A DNA stretch of 64,000 bases from an uncultured Collinsella sp. (GCA_900541045.1 UQID01000005.1:44930-108929); one strand, 5' to 3'; counted from the stretch's first letter, positions 8,170-18,350 are shown. Translations and numbers: made by a program. The notes: generated by a model from the sequence alone, not told the origin.

Positions 8170-10155
8170 TTAATTTTGAGAAAAGAACGGGAATTGACGG
8201 GGGTCCACCGGCGGATGCGGCATCGGGCCACCCTGGGGCCCACCCTGCGGGCCGCCCTGACCGCCCATCATCTTATCGATGGCGTCCTGAACCTCGCCCT
8301 CAAACTTCTTCATTCCCTCGTGCAAACGACGCTGACCGTCCTCGGAGCGCAGCTCCTCCATCTGCTCGGGCGAAATACCCAGTAGCTCGCCCAGCACGCC
8401 CATCATCTCGTTTCGCATGCGCTCGCTCGTATCCTCGTCAGCAAAACGGCGCACCTCGGCGCGCGCCAGCGAATCGACCGTCATACGCTCCTTGCCGTTA
8501 AGCCCCAGGTCGGACCACGCGAGCATGTACGGCCAGGAGCGCTCGGCAAACGAACGGGACGAAACGATCGGCGCCGTCGGCAACATACGGCGGGCAGCCT
8601 CACCCTGTCGAACGAGCATCAGCAGCAGCGAGCAGGCCTCGGGCTTGCCGGTGGCCATCGGGATATCGTCGAAAGATCGATTGCGGTCCACGTGTGCCTC
8701 GAGCGCGCCATCGACCTCACCCGGCTCAAGCCCGCCGAGCAGCTGTGCCGCGCGGTCGAGCATATCGACCGGACCGTCGAGCGTCGAGAGCGCCTGCGCC
8801 AGCACGCGCTCCATACAATCTTCCACCGCGTTGAGCGTCACGAGCTCTTGGGGCACCACGGCAGACGTGCGGTTGCGCACGCGCGCCACAAACTCAAGCG
8901 TCGACAGGTACACATCGCCAAAGGGCGCATAATCGCCCTGGTAGCCGCCGCAAAGCGCCGGCGCCGCCAGCGCGTACTCAGTTTTGGACAGCGGGCTCAG
9001 CGCCATCGCACCCAACTCGAGCGCCGTGTCCTCCAGCATGAGGCCCAGCGTACGCGAGCGCAGACGCTCGGCATCGCCCGCCGACACGTCGCGATCGAGC
9101 ACACGCGCCGCATCCGGCGCATCGCGCTCGACGGTGCGAATGTGCAGACGCTCGGCGATGGCGCGGACGGCGGCACAGCGGGCAGCCTCGGCCTCTTCCT
9201 GCGCCGGCGTAAAGATACGGTTGCGCCCCAGCACCAGGCCAATCACATTACGCGGGCCCAGAGCGTCGACGGCCAGCGCCGCCAGCAGGGACGACGGCAA
9301 GTCGCCCTCGAGTGCCACCACAGCACGCGACGCACCGTGGGCTCGGGCGTTGTCGCGCACGGCGAGCACCAGCGCCTGCCAAAGCCACTCCTCGGAACGG
9401 AACTCGGGCAGTTCGTGATCTTCCAGGGCATCAAGCATCACGCCGCGCTGAATCTCCTGAACCAGCAGGCTCTCCTCAAAACACGGCGCCTGGGCCACCA
9501 CGCGACCGCAGTCGTCGAGCACAAACGAACCGCCGGTATACACCGACTCGTCATAGGCACCGACCGGCGCCATGCAGGCAAACCACACGCTGCGCTTGGA
9601 TGCGATCTTGCGGTAGGCGCCGCTGCGAACGGCGGCAATGGCAGCAGTCTCGCGGTCGGTCATGTCAAACGCGTTGAATTGAAAATACGCGATGAGGTCG
9701 ACGCCGGTCGGCAGCATCTCGAGTTCGCGGTCCAAGTCAAAAATCACGGCGATGCGCACGCCGTCCACGTCGAACACCGGCGGCGCCCAACGTGTGTCGT
9801 TGTTCTCGCCGCGCTGCAGGGCAATGCTCGAACGCGCCGGCACCACATGACCGTCCTTGAGCATCATGTAGTCGAGCAGCGGCTGGCCCTCAAACGAAAC
9901 CGCCGCGGGCACGATGCAGATCATGTCAAGCTCCTGGATACGCTCGGCGACACCAGTCAAGCCGGCAAGCATGTCGTGCTCAAAGTCGGCAGCGTCCACC
10001 AGGCCACCGGGCATGGCGCCCATAAAGAGCGGAGCCGGAACGCACAGCACGCGCGCCCCGCGCTCGCGGGCCAGACGAGCCTGGTCCTCGATGCGGCCGC
10101 AAATGCCCTCAATATCACCCAGGCGCATATCGATCTGTGCAAGCGCGAGCTTCAT
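8170..10155 (-). CDS. NAD synthetase-like protein with both active sites degenerate
   Basis: The 661-residue protein has the two-domain layout of glutamine-dependent NAD synthetase: nitrilase-type amidase (about 1-260) and ATP-dependent ligase (about 270-560). The key residues are gone. The amidase Glu region reads VPAPLFMGAMPGG, the Lys region VPARSSIAL, and the nucleophile Cys region VRIAVIFDLDRE has no Cys. The ligase P-loop SGGxDS reads EGDLPSS. Fold-level resemblance persists (LLAALAVDALGPRNVIGLV; LSPLSKTEYALA where NadE has TNKSE). The tail is a GGPQGGPQGGP segment. RBS AAAGGG supports the start. It is likely a non-catalytic or repurposed paralogue, with role unknown. The alternative, a functional but highly divergent enzyme, is less likely. 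Confidence 0.75.
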   Translation of the reverse strand: MKLALAQIDMRLGDIEGICGRIEDQARLARERGARVLCVPAPLFMGAMPGGLVDAADFEHDMLAGLTGVAERIQELDMICIVPAAVSFEGQPLLDYMMLKDGHVVPARSSIALQRGENNDTRWAPPVFDVDGVRIAVIFDLDRELEMLPTGVDLIAYFQFNAFDMTDRETAAIAAVRSGAYRKIASKRSVWFACMAPVGAYDESVYTGGSFVLDDCGRVVAQAPCFEESLLVQEIQRGVMLDALEDHELPEFRSEEWLWQALVLAVRDNARAHGASRAVVALEGDLPSSLLAALAVDALGPRNVIGLVLGRNRIFTPAQEEAEAARCAAVRAIAERLHIRTVERDAPDAARVLDRDVSAGDAERLRSRTLGLMLEDTALELGAMALSPLSKTEYALAAPALCGGYQGDYAPFGDVYLSTLEFVARVRNRTSAVVPQELVTLNAVEDCMERVLAQALSTLDGPVDMLDRAAQLLGGLEPGEVDGALEAHVDRNRSFDDIPMATGKPEACSLLLMLVRQGEAARRMLPTAPIVSSRSFAERSWPYMLAWSDLGLNGKERMTVDSLARAEVRRFADEDTSERMRNEMMGVLGELLGISPEQMEELRSEDGQRRLHEGMKKFEGEVQDAIDKMMGGQGGPQGGPQGGPMPHPPVDPRQFPFFSQN

Positions 10156-10194
10156 GGCTCAGCCCTTTCCGTCGTAAACCATCGAAATCGTAGT

Positions 10195-10227
10195 AAAAGC
10201 GCCGGCCGCATAATGCAGTCGGCGCTT
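10195..10227 (-). terminator. Terminator of the superoxide reductase gene
   Basis: Minus-strand AGCGCCG pairs with CGGCGCT, followed by TTTTAC. Confidence 0.6.
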
Positions 10228-10272
10228 GCATGTGCATATGCTAGCTATGATACCCCGAGCGGGGGCGCGCTC

Positions 10273-10635
10273 CTAGAATGTAGCGGACCACAGCCCGTGC
10301 AGGTTGCAGTAGGCATAGACGGTACCGGTCTTGGAGCCGCCCGCGAAAAACGTCGCGGGCTTCATGCCGGGCTCAAGGTAATGGACCTCCAGACGGCCCT
10401 CGGCCTCAAGGGCAATCCACTCAATATAGTGCTCGGGCAGGCTGGGGTGCTCGACCGAGCCCACGCGTGCGCGGATCACGTGACCGTCACGCTCGCTCTC
10501 GACGACCGGCACGTGCTTCTCGTGCGCCGCGTCCTCAGTGTTTGCGGTCAGTTCCGTGCAGCCGGCAGGGGTCGCAACGTCGTCGCCAAGGGCGGCGATG
10601 AGCTTGCCGTCAGGGTCCTTAAAGAATTTCGCCAT
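10273..10635 (-). CDS. Superoxide reductase (neelaredoxin/class II desulfoferrodoxin type)
   Basis: A 120-residue cytoplasmic protein that reduces superoxide to hydrogen peroxide in anaerobes. The mononuclear iron site is visible: HEKHVPVVE (two His), HPSLPEHYIEWI (His) and CNLHGLW (Cys and His). The N-terminal rubredoxin-like FeCys4 domain of class I enzymes is absent, since the first 30 residues lack its cysteines. The start at MAKFFKDPDG (10635) has AAGGAGAA upstream, and the in-frame extension to 10776 is intergenic. It is monocistronic with a terminator. Confidence 0.88.
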   Translation of the reverse strand: MAKFFKDPDGKLIAALGDDVATPAGCTELTANTEDAAHEKHVPVVESERDGHVIRARVGSVEHPSLPEHYIEWIALEAEGRLEVHYLEPGMKPATFFAGGSKTGTVYAYCNLHGLWSATF

Positions 10636-10785
10636 GATGTTCTCCTTTGCTGATGTGCCAATGTTCTTGATGGTTCTTATGCCCAAAGGCAGACAAACCA
10701 TCCACGGAATTGCAAATGAACACATAACGGGCGGGGACGATGGGGCAGCGTGTGCCATCCGCCCTGGCGGCCCCACCCGAGCGGG

Positions 10786-13700
10786 TTAGCGCCCGTCGCC
10801 GCCGAGCAGCGCCAGAACATCCTCGCGCGTGAACAGCGCCGACGAGATGCCGTCGCCGCCGAGCACACTGTTGACCAGGTCGCGCTTGGACTCCTGCATC
10901 TGCATAATGCGTTCCTCAATCGTGTCCTTGGCGATGAGCTTGTACACGGTCACGGTATGTTGCTGGCCAATACGATGCGCACGGTCGGTCGCTTGGTCCT
11001 GCGCCGCCACGTTCCACCACGGGTCGTAGTGGATGACCACTTCGGCCGCCGTCAGGTTCAGGCCCACGCCGCCCGCCTTGAGCGAAATCAAAAAGACTGG
11101 AACCTCGCCCGCTTGGAACTGCGCGACCATCTTGGCGCGGCTCTCCTTAGACGAAGCGCCCGTGAGTTTAAGGAAGGCGATGTCCTCCTTGGCCAAGCGC
11201 TTGCCGATGATATCGAGCATACCCGTAAACTGGCTGAACAACAGGATGCGATGTCCGCCGTCGAGTGCGCCGTGCACGAGCTCCATGCACGTATCGAGTT
11301 TGGCGCTCCCCGCCTTGTAATCCTCGTAGTGTAGACGCGGGTCGCAGCAGATCTGGCGCAGCTTGGTGAGCTCAGCGAGCACCTTGAGCTTGTCTTTCTT
11401 AAACTCGGATGACTCGCGGTGCTGCACCTGCTGGGCGATGCGGTCCTGGTTGGCCAGGTAGAGCTTGCGCTGCTCGCCGGTGAGCTGCGCCATGACCGTA
11501 TCCTCGATCTTCTCGGGCAGGTCGGCCACCACGTCCTCCTTGACACGGCGCAGCACAAACGGCGACACGAGCGCCTGCAGGCGAGCGGCACTGTCGCCCT
11601 CGGCATGCTCGACCGGGCTTTCGAAGCGCTTGGCAAACGACTCGCGCGTGCCGAGCAGGCCCGGCATTAAAAAGTCGAAGATGCTCCAGAGCTCGGATAG
11701 GCGGTTTTCGATGGGCGTGCCCGTCAGGGCAAAGCGCACGCCGGCAGGCAGGCGCTTTGCGGCGCGCGCCACCTGCGTGAGCGGGTTTTTAATGTACTGG
11801 GCCTCGTCGAGCACCACACGGGCAAAGTCCTGCTCGACGTACTCGTCGATATCGCGCCGCATAAGGTCATACGACGTTACAACCACGTTATGCTCGGCCA
11901 CGCCGGCGATTTGCACGCGACGCTGGGCCTTGGCGCCCACAATGGCGCACACATCGAGCGACGGGGCAAAGCGCTCCAGCTCGGCGGTCCAGTTGTACAC
12001 AAGCGACGCAGGGCACACCACAAGCGTGGGCTTAGCGTCCCCCGCCTCCACGCGCGCCAGGATATGCGCGATCATCTGCAGCGTTTTGCCCAGGCCCATA
12101 TCGTCGGCCAAGATGCCGCCGAGGCCCAGGTGCTCGAGCGAGCCGAGCCACTGGTAGCCGTCGACCTGATAGCCGCGCAGTGTAGCCTTGAGCGAGACCG
12201 GCACCGTAAAGTCCATCTTGCCGAGCGTATCCAAACGCTCGACGGTGCGACGGAATGCAGCGTCGCGATCGGCTTCGAGCGCGGGCGTGCGCGCAAGCAT
12301 GCTATCGACGAACAGGGTACTCGACGCGGGAAGCGACACGCCGTCGAGCAGGTCGACAGCATCGACCCCCAGATCATCGGCAAGGCCAAACGCGGCGCGC
12401 GCTCCCTCGTCCAGGCGCACGATATCGCCGGATGTCAGGCGCGCAAACGTCTGGTGGCGTTTGTACGAGTCGAGATAGATGGCAAGATCCGCGGCCGAAA
12501 GCCCGCTCGCGCCCAGCTCGACGTCGAGCAGGTTGCTCTTGACGGACGCGCGCACCGAAAGCTTGGGCGCGGGACGCACCGAGATCTGGCGCAGACGGTC
12601 GCTGAGCATGACCTCACCCAGCTCGGACAGCACAGACAGACCCTCGGTGAGCAGGCAGAACAAACTCTCGTCGTCGCGTTCCTCAAACGCCAGGCCGCCC
12701 TCGTAAAAGTCGAAATACAGGGCCGCCGTGTCCATAACGCGAAACTCTGCCACCTCGTCGCGCGGAGGCACGCCCGGGCGCTGCTCTTCGAAGGGGCTGC
12801 CCGGAGCGCCCAGGCTAAAGAGGTCTGCCGACCAGTCGCCGTAGGTAACCGTAATTTTGCAGATCACGAGCCCATCGTCGACGCCGATCGCCATGGCAAA
12901 GCTCGGCTCGGGCGCCACGGTATCGAGCGCGGCAGGCGCGGTAAGGTCGGTGTAGTCGCGCAAAATGGGCAGCGCCATACGACAGAACTCCCCCACCTGG
13001 TCGGCAGCGATGTGAACCGGCGTGCGACAGGGCAGCAAGCGCGATAGGAACGGCGCCGCATGCCGGGCAAACGCCACATCGGTGCGGCGCGCGCGGCGGG
13101 TGTCGACCAGATAGGCAACGTCGCCCGAAACAAAGCAGTATGCATCGGCCGGCAGGCGCAGGTCGTAGCTGCCACCGGCCGCCGGCGCGATCTTGGCGGC
13201 AAGGAGCGGTGGGCGCTTAGACGGCACCTCGTCCTCCCCTTCCGGAGGCATCTCAACCGCCACGTCATAGGTGCGATGCGTCGTCGTCCCCCGCGACCAG
13301 GCGGGCTCAAAGGAGATGGTCTGGCCGCGCAGCAGGTCCAGCACATATACGATGCTATGCACGGACAGCGGCAGCTGACGCTCGGCAACAAAACCGCTGC
13401 GGGCAAAGTCGTACGACGCCGAACGCGAGCTTGTGATGTCATCGAGATAGGCGACTGTCGTCACAACAAGGTTGAGCAGCTTTGTCGACACGTCTTCGAA
13501 GGCCTCAGGTGAATGGACAAACGTGAGCTTCTTGCCATAGGAGAACGTGCCACCGCGCACGTAGGCATCGGCCATGCCGTCGATGTCCTTGACCACGTAG
13601 GAGACCGATCCACAGCGGATGCGGAACTCGAGCGCCCAGCTAAAGCGGTCAGCGAACAGCGGATTGTAGTACGGCACCAACGAGGGCTCCAACGCCGCTT

Positions 13701-14250
13701 TGGGGGCGTCGGGATCAACGGCACCGGCAAGCTTGCGGCGCATACTCGCCAGCTCATCCATGCGCGCGTCCGAAAGATCGGAGAGCGCCGCCACAAGGCT
13801 CGGGCTCGTGGGGACGGGCGCCGGAAAGGGAAAGTTGGGGTTGACGGCCGGCGCTTTGGGTGCGGTGCGCGCGGGCTGTTTCGACCGCGCCGTAAACGTG
13901 CGAACCGGCGTGCGCAGCCCCTCAACAGGCTCAATGCCGCTGGTGTCCAGGTACGCCAGCGCTGTGGCGATGGCGTGCTTGCACATACCGGGATAGCGGT
14001 ATGCGGCGGGGCAGTCGCAGTCGTAGTCGATAACCTCGTGCTCGTCCATGTCGAGCGCCACGTGCGTCTTGTACAGGTCGCCGCGCGAGCCGCGCACTGA
14101 GCCCTCAACCGTCACGTTTTTGGAGAAGCGCGAGCCGCTGTCCTCAATCGACAGCACGGCGCCGTTGAGCATGAGCGAGCGGCCCTTCATAAAGGTGCCG
14201 CTCAACGCCGCCTCTTTGCGAAGCGCCTGCACAAACGTCCCCTGCGCCAT
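10786..14250 (-). CDS. SWIM zinc-finger SNF2-family DNA helicase/translocase
   Basis: A 1154-residue Swi2/Snf2 ATPase. The N-terminus holds a SWIM zinc finger (CDCPAAYRYPGMCKH). A long SNF2-associated middle region follows, then the ATPase core: motif I LADDMGLGKT, motif II VVLDEAQYIKN, motif III LTGTPIENRLSELW, motif IV ILLFSQFTGML, motif V GGVGLNLTAA and motif VI DRAHRIGQ. ATG 14250 is preceded by GGAGG, so the in-frame GTG at 14268 is rejected. It is probably a nucleic-acid remodelling protein, and the substrate is not known. It lies 28 bp after dnaE in the same direction. Confidence 0.92.
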   Translation of the reverse strand: MAQGTFVQALRKEAALSGTFMKGRSLMLNGAVLSIEDSGSRFSKNVTVEGSVRGSRGDLYKTHVALDMDEHEVIDYDCDCPAAYRYPGMCKHAIATALAYLDTSGIEPVEGLRTPVRTFTARSKQPARTAPKAPAVNPNFPFPAPVPTSPSLVAALSDLSDARMDELASMRRKLAGAVDPDAPKAALEPSLVPYYNPLFADRFSWALEFRIRCGSVSYVVKDIDGMADAYVRGGTFSYGKKLTFVHSPEAFEDVSTKLLNLVVTTVAYLDDITSSRSASYDFARSGFVAERQLPLSVHSIVYVLDLLRGQTISFEPAWSRGTTTHRTYDVAVEMPPEGEDEVPSKRPPLLAAKIAPAAGGSYDLRLPADAYCFVSGDVAYLVDTRRARRTDVAFARHAAPFLSRLLPCRTPVHIAADQVGEFCRMALPILRDYTDLTAPAALDTVAPEPSFAMAIGVDDGLVICKITVTYGDWSADLFSLGAPGSPFEEQRPGVPPRDEVAEFRVMDTAALYFDFYEGGLAFEERDDESLFCLLTEGLSVLSELGEVMLSDRLRQISVRPAPKLSVRASVKSNLLDVELGASGLSAADLAIYLDSYKRHQTFARLTSGDIVRLDEGARAAFGLADDLGVDAVDLLDGVSLPASSTLFVDSMLARTPALEADRDAAFRRTVERLDTLGKMDFTVPVSLKATLRGYQVDGYQWLGSLEHLGLGGILADDMGLGKTLQMIAHILARVEAGDAKPTLVVCPASLVYNWTAELERFAPSLDVCAIVGAKAQRRVQIAGVAEHNVVVTSYDLMRRDIDEYVEQDFARVVLDEAQYIKNPLTQVARAAKRLPAGVRFALTGTPIENRLSELWSIFDFLMPGLLGTRESFAKRFESPVEHAEGDSAARLQALVSPFVLRRVKEDVVADLPEKIEDTVMAQLTGEQRKLYLANQDRIAQQVQHRESSEFKKDKLKVLAELTKLRQICCDPRLHYEDYKAGSAKLDTCMELVHGALDGGHRILLFSQFTGMLDIIGKRLAKEDIAFLKLTGASSKESRAKMVAQFQAGEVPVFLISLKAGGVGLNLTAAEVVIHYDPWWNVAAQDQATDRAHRIGQQHTVTVYKLIAKDTIEERIMQMQESKRDLVNSVLGGDGISSALFTREDVLALLGGDGR

Positions 14251-14278
14251 CACTTCCTCCAATCTCACCCGGGGTAGC

Positions 14279-17200
14279 TTAGATAACCGTCACGCGTCCC
14301 TGATTACCCACAATCGCCTTGGCCTCTGCCAGCAGCGGGATCGAGCGCGCGTTGACCTTGGCCGGTACTTCGGCACGCAGTACGCGCCCGTCCACCTGCT
14401 CGATAAAGATCTCCACGCGGTCGCCGCCCGGGTTGGCGGTAAGCACCGTGGCAAGACGCGCCATATTGCCCTGGCTAAAGCGGCTGTTGGGCACCATGAC
14501 CTCAAACACCTTGGGCTTGTTGTTCTCCTCGTTGAGCTCGAGCGGCACGATCTCCTGCGCGATGATCTGGTCGCCGCGGTCCGAGCGCTCGAGCTTGCCC
14601 TTAATGCGCACAAAGGCATCGGACAGCTGCGCGCCGGTCTCGGGATCGACCTCGCCGTACAGGTACCCCTCGGCCTCCTTGTAGGTCTTGGGGAACACCA
14701 CGACCGTGGCCTCGCCCTCCATGTCCTCGAGCTGCACGATACCCATGGGATCGCCGTTTTTGGTCACGCGCTTGGACACGCTCGAGACCATGCCGGCCCA
14801 CCACAGCGCCTTGCCCTCGGGAATCTCCTGGTTGATGGTGCCGCCCGTGGGGTTCTGAACTTCGTAGCCGGTATCGATCTGCGAGAACGAGAAGTCGCGC
14901 GCCTTGGCTAGTGCATACTCAAACGGACGCAGCGGGTGGTCCGAGACGTAGATGCCCAGAACCTCCTTCTCCTGGCTCAGCTTAAGGTGGCGGTCCCATT
15001 CCTGGCCATCCGGATCGGGCACGCTCACCTCAAAGCCCGAGCCCTCAACGTCGCCAAACATATCGAAGAACGACGTCTGGCCGCTCGCGCGATCTTTCTG
15101 GCGCTTTACCGCGGCATCGATGATGTTCTCGGGGTTGTTCTTGTCCACAAAGTGCATCATCTGGCGACGTGGATACCCCGTGGAGTCGAAGGCGCCTGCC
15201 TTGATGAGCGATTCGATCACGCGACGATTGGCCTGGCTCGAGTCCACGCGCTCGACAAAGTCGTGCAGCGTCTTAAACGGGCCGCCCGCCTCGCGCTCGG
15301 CGATAATCGCCTGCGCCACGCCGGTGCCCACGCCGCGGATACCGGCCAGACCAAAGCGCACGCCTTCCTTGGTAGCCGTGAACTCGGTACCGGACTCGTT
15401 GACATCTGGCGACAGCACGGGGATGCCGTCGTGACGGCACGCCGAGACGTAGTGCACGATCTTGTCGGTCTTACCCGTATAGGACGTCAGAACGGCCGCC
15501 ATGTACTCGTGTGGATAGTGTGCCTTGAGCCACGCCGTCTGCATAACCAGGATGGCGTAGCCAGCGGAGTGCGACTTGTTAAAGGCGTAAGATGCAAACT
15601 CGAGAACATCATCCCAAATCTTCTGGGCGACCTCGCGCGTGTAGTTGTTCTTGATAGCGCCATTCATCCAGTGGTCGTAAGTGGTCTCGTCCGAGCCATC
15701 CTCCCAGTGGAGCACCGTCGACGTGAGCAGCTTGATCTTTTTCTTAGCCACGGGCTTACGGATACGCGAGTCCGATTCGCCCTTGGAGAAGCCGCACATC
15801 TCGACGGAGATGAGCATAACCTGCTCCTGGTAGACCATGGTGCCGTAGGTTTCGCCCAGGATGTCGTCCAGACGGTCGTCGTAGGAGACGGCCGGCTCCT
15901 TGCCGTTCATACGGTTGATGTAGGACGAGACCATGCCGGCGCCCAGCGGGCCCGGGCGGTACAGAGCGATCAATGCTACGACGTGCTTGTACTCGGTGGG
16001 CTTCATGTTCTTGATCGTGGCCGTCATGCCGGCGGACTCGACCTGGAAGACGCCGGCGGTGTGACCGGAGCCCATGAGCTTAAAGATCTCGGGGTCGTCA
16101 AAGGGAATCTCTTCCTCTTTGATGTCGATGCCGAAGTTCTTTTTGATGTTTGCCTTGGCCTTGGAGATAACCGTCAGCGTGCGCAGGCCCAGGAAGTCCA
16201 TCTTGAGCAGGCCCATGTCGGCGACGGTATGGCCCTCGTACTGGGTGATCTCGACGCCGCCCTTGGTGTCGAGCTTGGTGGGCACGTGCTCGTTGACGGG
16301 GTCACGGCAGATCAGAACGGCGCACGCGTGCACGCCCTCGCCACGGGTGAGGCCCTCGATCGAGAGCGCCGTGTCGATGATGCGGCGGGCGTCGTCGTCC
16401 TTTTTATATGCCTCGGCAAAATCGGGGTTAAACAGATCCTCTTTGCCGGGTTGCTTTTCGAGCACCTGCTTGAGCTTGACCTTGGGGTCGCTCGAGACCA
16501 TCTTGGACAGGCGCTGGCCCATGTAGACCGGGTAGTCCAGAACGCGCGCGGCGTCGTTGATGGCCTGCTTGGCCTTAATGGTCGAGTAGGTGATGACGTG
16601 GGTGACCTTCTCGGGACCATAGAGCTGGCGAACGTGCTCCACGACCTCGAGGCGCCGCTCATCGTCGAAGTCCATATCGATATCGGGCATCTCGGTACGC
16701 TGCGGAGACAGGAACCTCTCGAACATCAGGCCGTTCTCGAGCGGGTCGAACGCGGTGATGTTCATGGCGTAGGCGACGATAGCGCCGGCGGCAGAACCAC
16801 GGCCGGGGCCGACGCCGATGCCGTTGTCCTTGGCCCATTGCACGTACTCGGCAACGATCAAGAAGTAGGCGGCAAAGCCCTTGTCGCAGATGACCTTGTA
16901 TTCGTACTCAAAGCGCTCTTTGATGTTGACGCCACCGATCTCGCGTGTGGCCCAGTCGTCACCATAGTGCTGGCGCAGGCCCTTCTCGCACTCGCGGCGG
17001 AACTGGCTCTCGTGCGTCTCGCCGGGATCGAGCAACGGGAAGCGCGGCAGGATGATGGAGTCCCAGTCGAGCTCGACGTAGCACTTGTCGGCGATCTCGA
17101 GCGTGTTGTCGCAGGCCTCGGGGCAATACGGGAACATCGCCCGCATCTCCTCCTCGGTCTTCATGTAAAACTCCGAGCCGGTCATGCGCATACGGTTAGG

Positions 17201-18082
17201 GTCGTCGACCTTGGCGTTCATGCCAATGCACATGATGACGTCCTGCACGGGGGCGTCCTCGCGGCGCAGGTAGTGGAAGTCGTTGGTGGCGATGACCTTG
17301 ACGCCCACCTGTTTGGCGATATCGATGAGCGTGCGGTCCATCTGCTCGTCGGTCAGGCCGTTATCGGTGGTAATGCCGTGTTCCTGAATCTCGATGTAAA
17401 AATCGCCGGGGTCGAAGGTGTCACGGAAGGTCTCGGCCCATTTGATGGCGCCCTCCATGTCACCGCGGTCGATGTACTTGGGAATGATGCCCGCGATGCA
17501 GGCGCTCGTGCAGATCATGCCCTTGGCATGGCGGCGCAGATTGTCGAGCGTCACGCGCGGCTTGTAGTAAAAGCCCTGCACGGCGGCCTCGGAAACCGTC
17601 TGCATCAGGTTGACGTAGCCCTCCTGGTCCTTGGCCAGAAGGATCATGTGGTAGAGCTCGGGCTTGTGGTCGCGGGCGAGCGTCTCGTCCGGCGTAAAGT
17701 AGACCTCGCAGCCAAAGATGGGTTTGATGACCAGGGGCGGCTTGAGCTCGTCGATGTTGCCCTTCTCGTCCCACATGGCCATGTCCTTCACGTACTGGGC
17801 ATGCTCGCGCGGGTTTGCCTCGGGATCGGGCTCCACCAGCTCGTCGCGACGGTCCTTTTCCAAGAAGGCCTTGTCGTGACTCCAGGTTTTGTACTCGGGC
17901 GTGTTGTGGTTGACGGCGTCGCAGGCCAGCGCCAGATCGGGCACGCCATACATGTAGCCGTGGTCGGTAATGGCGACGGCGGGCATGCCCAGCTCAACGG
18001 CGCGGTTGACCATATCCTGGATACGGGTTGCGCCGTCGAGCATGGAGAAGACAGTGTGGTTGTGCAGATGGACGAATGCCAT
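14279..18082 (-). CDS. dnaE: DNA polymerase III subunit alpha (DnaE1 type)
   Basis: The 1267-residue replicative polymerase. The PHP domain is at the N-terminus (HLHNHTVFSMLDGATRI). Palm catalytic acids are in MPDIDMDFDDERR (about residue 470), with GRGSAAGAIVAYAMNIT before it. Tandem HhH (FGLAGIRGVGTG) and a C-terminal OB fold (GIVQLEDMEGEATVVVFPK) follow. The length fits actinobacterial DnaE1. The gene marks the left boundary of the accessory island upstream of its start. Confidence 0.96.
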   Translation of the reverse strand: MAFVHLHNHTVFSMLDGATRIQDMVNRAVELGMPAVAITDHGYMYGVPDLALACDAVNHNTPEYKTWSHDKAFLEKDRRDELVEPDPEANPREHAQYVKDMAMWDEKGNIDELKPPLVIKPIFGCEVYFTPDETLARDHKPELYHMILLAKDQEGYVNLMQTVSEAAVQGFYYKPRVTLDNLRRHAKGMICTSACIAGIIPKYIDRGDMEGAIKWAETFRDTFDPGDFYIEIQEHGITTDNGLTDEQMDRTLIDIAKQVGVKVIATNDFHYLRREDAPVQDVIMCIGMNAKVDDPNRMRMTGSEFYMKTEEEMRAMFPYCPEACDNTLEIADKCYVELDWDSIILPRFPLLDPGETHESQFRRECEKGLRQHYGDDWATREIGGVNIKERFEYEYKVICDKGFAAYFLIVAEYVQWAKDNGIGVGPGRGSAAGAIVAYAMNITAFDPLENGLMFERFLSPQRTEMPDIDMDFDDERRLEVVEHVRQLYGPEKVTHVITYSTIKAKQAINDAARVLDYPVYMGQRLSKMVSSDPKVKLKQVLEKQPGKEDLFNPDFAEAYKKDDDARRIIDTALSIEGLTRGEGVHACAVLICRDPVNEHVPTKLDTKGGVEITQYEGHTVADMGLLKMDFLGLRTLTVISKAKANIKKNFGIDIKEEEIPFDDPEIFKLMGSGHTAGVFQVESAGMTATIKNMKPTEYKHVVALIALYRPGPLGAGMVSSYINRMNGKEPAVSYDDRLDDILGETYGTMVYQEQVMLISVEMCGFSKGESDSRIRKPVAKKKIKLLTSTVLHWEDGSDETTYDHWMNGAIKNNYTREVAQKIWDDVLEFASYAFNKSHSAGYAILVMQTAWLKAHYPHEYMAAVLTSYTGKTDKIVHYVSACRHDGIPVLSPDVNESGTEFTATKEGVRFGLAGIRGVGTGVAQAIIAEREAGGPFKTLHDFVERVDSSQANRRVIESLIKAGAFDSTGYPRRQMMHFVDKNNPENIIDAAVKRQKDRASGQTSFFDMFGDVEGSGFEVSVPDPDGQEWDRHLKLSQEKEVLGIYVSDHPLRPFEYALAKARDFSFSQIDTGYEVQNPTGGTINQEIPEGKALWWAGMVSSVSKRVTKNGDPMGIVQLEDMEGEATVVVFPKTYKEAEGYLYGEVDPETGAQLSDAFVRIKGKLERSDRGDQIIAQEIVPLELNEENNKPKVFEVMVPNSRFSQGNMARLATVLTANPGGDRVEIFIEQVDGRVLRAEVPAKVNARSIPLLAEAKAIVGNQGRVTVI

Positions 18083-18150
18083 GTAATGAGCTCCGATGCG
18101 GGTTCGTGTTCTGACTGAACGATTTTACCCCACGGCACGGACGCCCACCG

Positions 18151-18180
18151 AAAGTAGCTAATTTGGGACGAGGCTTTTTG
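18151..18180 (+). repeat. 30-bp repeat, left edge of the accessory island
   Basis: The sequence AAAGTAGCTAATTTGGGACG plus GGCTTTTT recurs in inverted orientation at 26232-26262 with about three mismatches. It may also act as a terminator-like hairpin. Confidence 0.5.
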
Positions 18181-18201
18181 TAGGTTCGCCCGCTCTCGAG
18201 C

Positions 18202-18350
18202 CCGTTTGGTGTGGGTTTTATCGCCGCCCCAAGCCGTTTGGTGTGGGTTTTCGCGAGAGCAACTTCTCTATGTTGGAGAAACCGCAGGTAAATGATGGTG
18301 TCGGATTTCGAATTCGCTCGATGAAGTTCAAAACCCACACCATCGAGGCA
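18202..18350. repeat. Palindromic element related to the 1.3/3.7-kb elements
   Basis: This lies in the 354-bp gap between dnaE and the XRE gene. A direct repeat CCGTTTGGTGTGGGTTTT occurs twice (about 18203 and 18234). The second copy pairs with AAAACCCACACCA (18330-18342). The core AAACCGCAGGTAAA matches the other elements, but length and the rest differ. The remainder to 18436 has no gene. Confidence 0.5.

Noticed and set aside
14936..18118. 1060-residue plus-strand open frame
   Set aside because: It lies wholly antisense to dnaE, is Val/His/Leu-biased with no domain, and arises from GC-rich third positions of the real gene.
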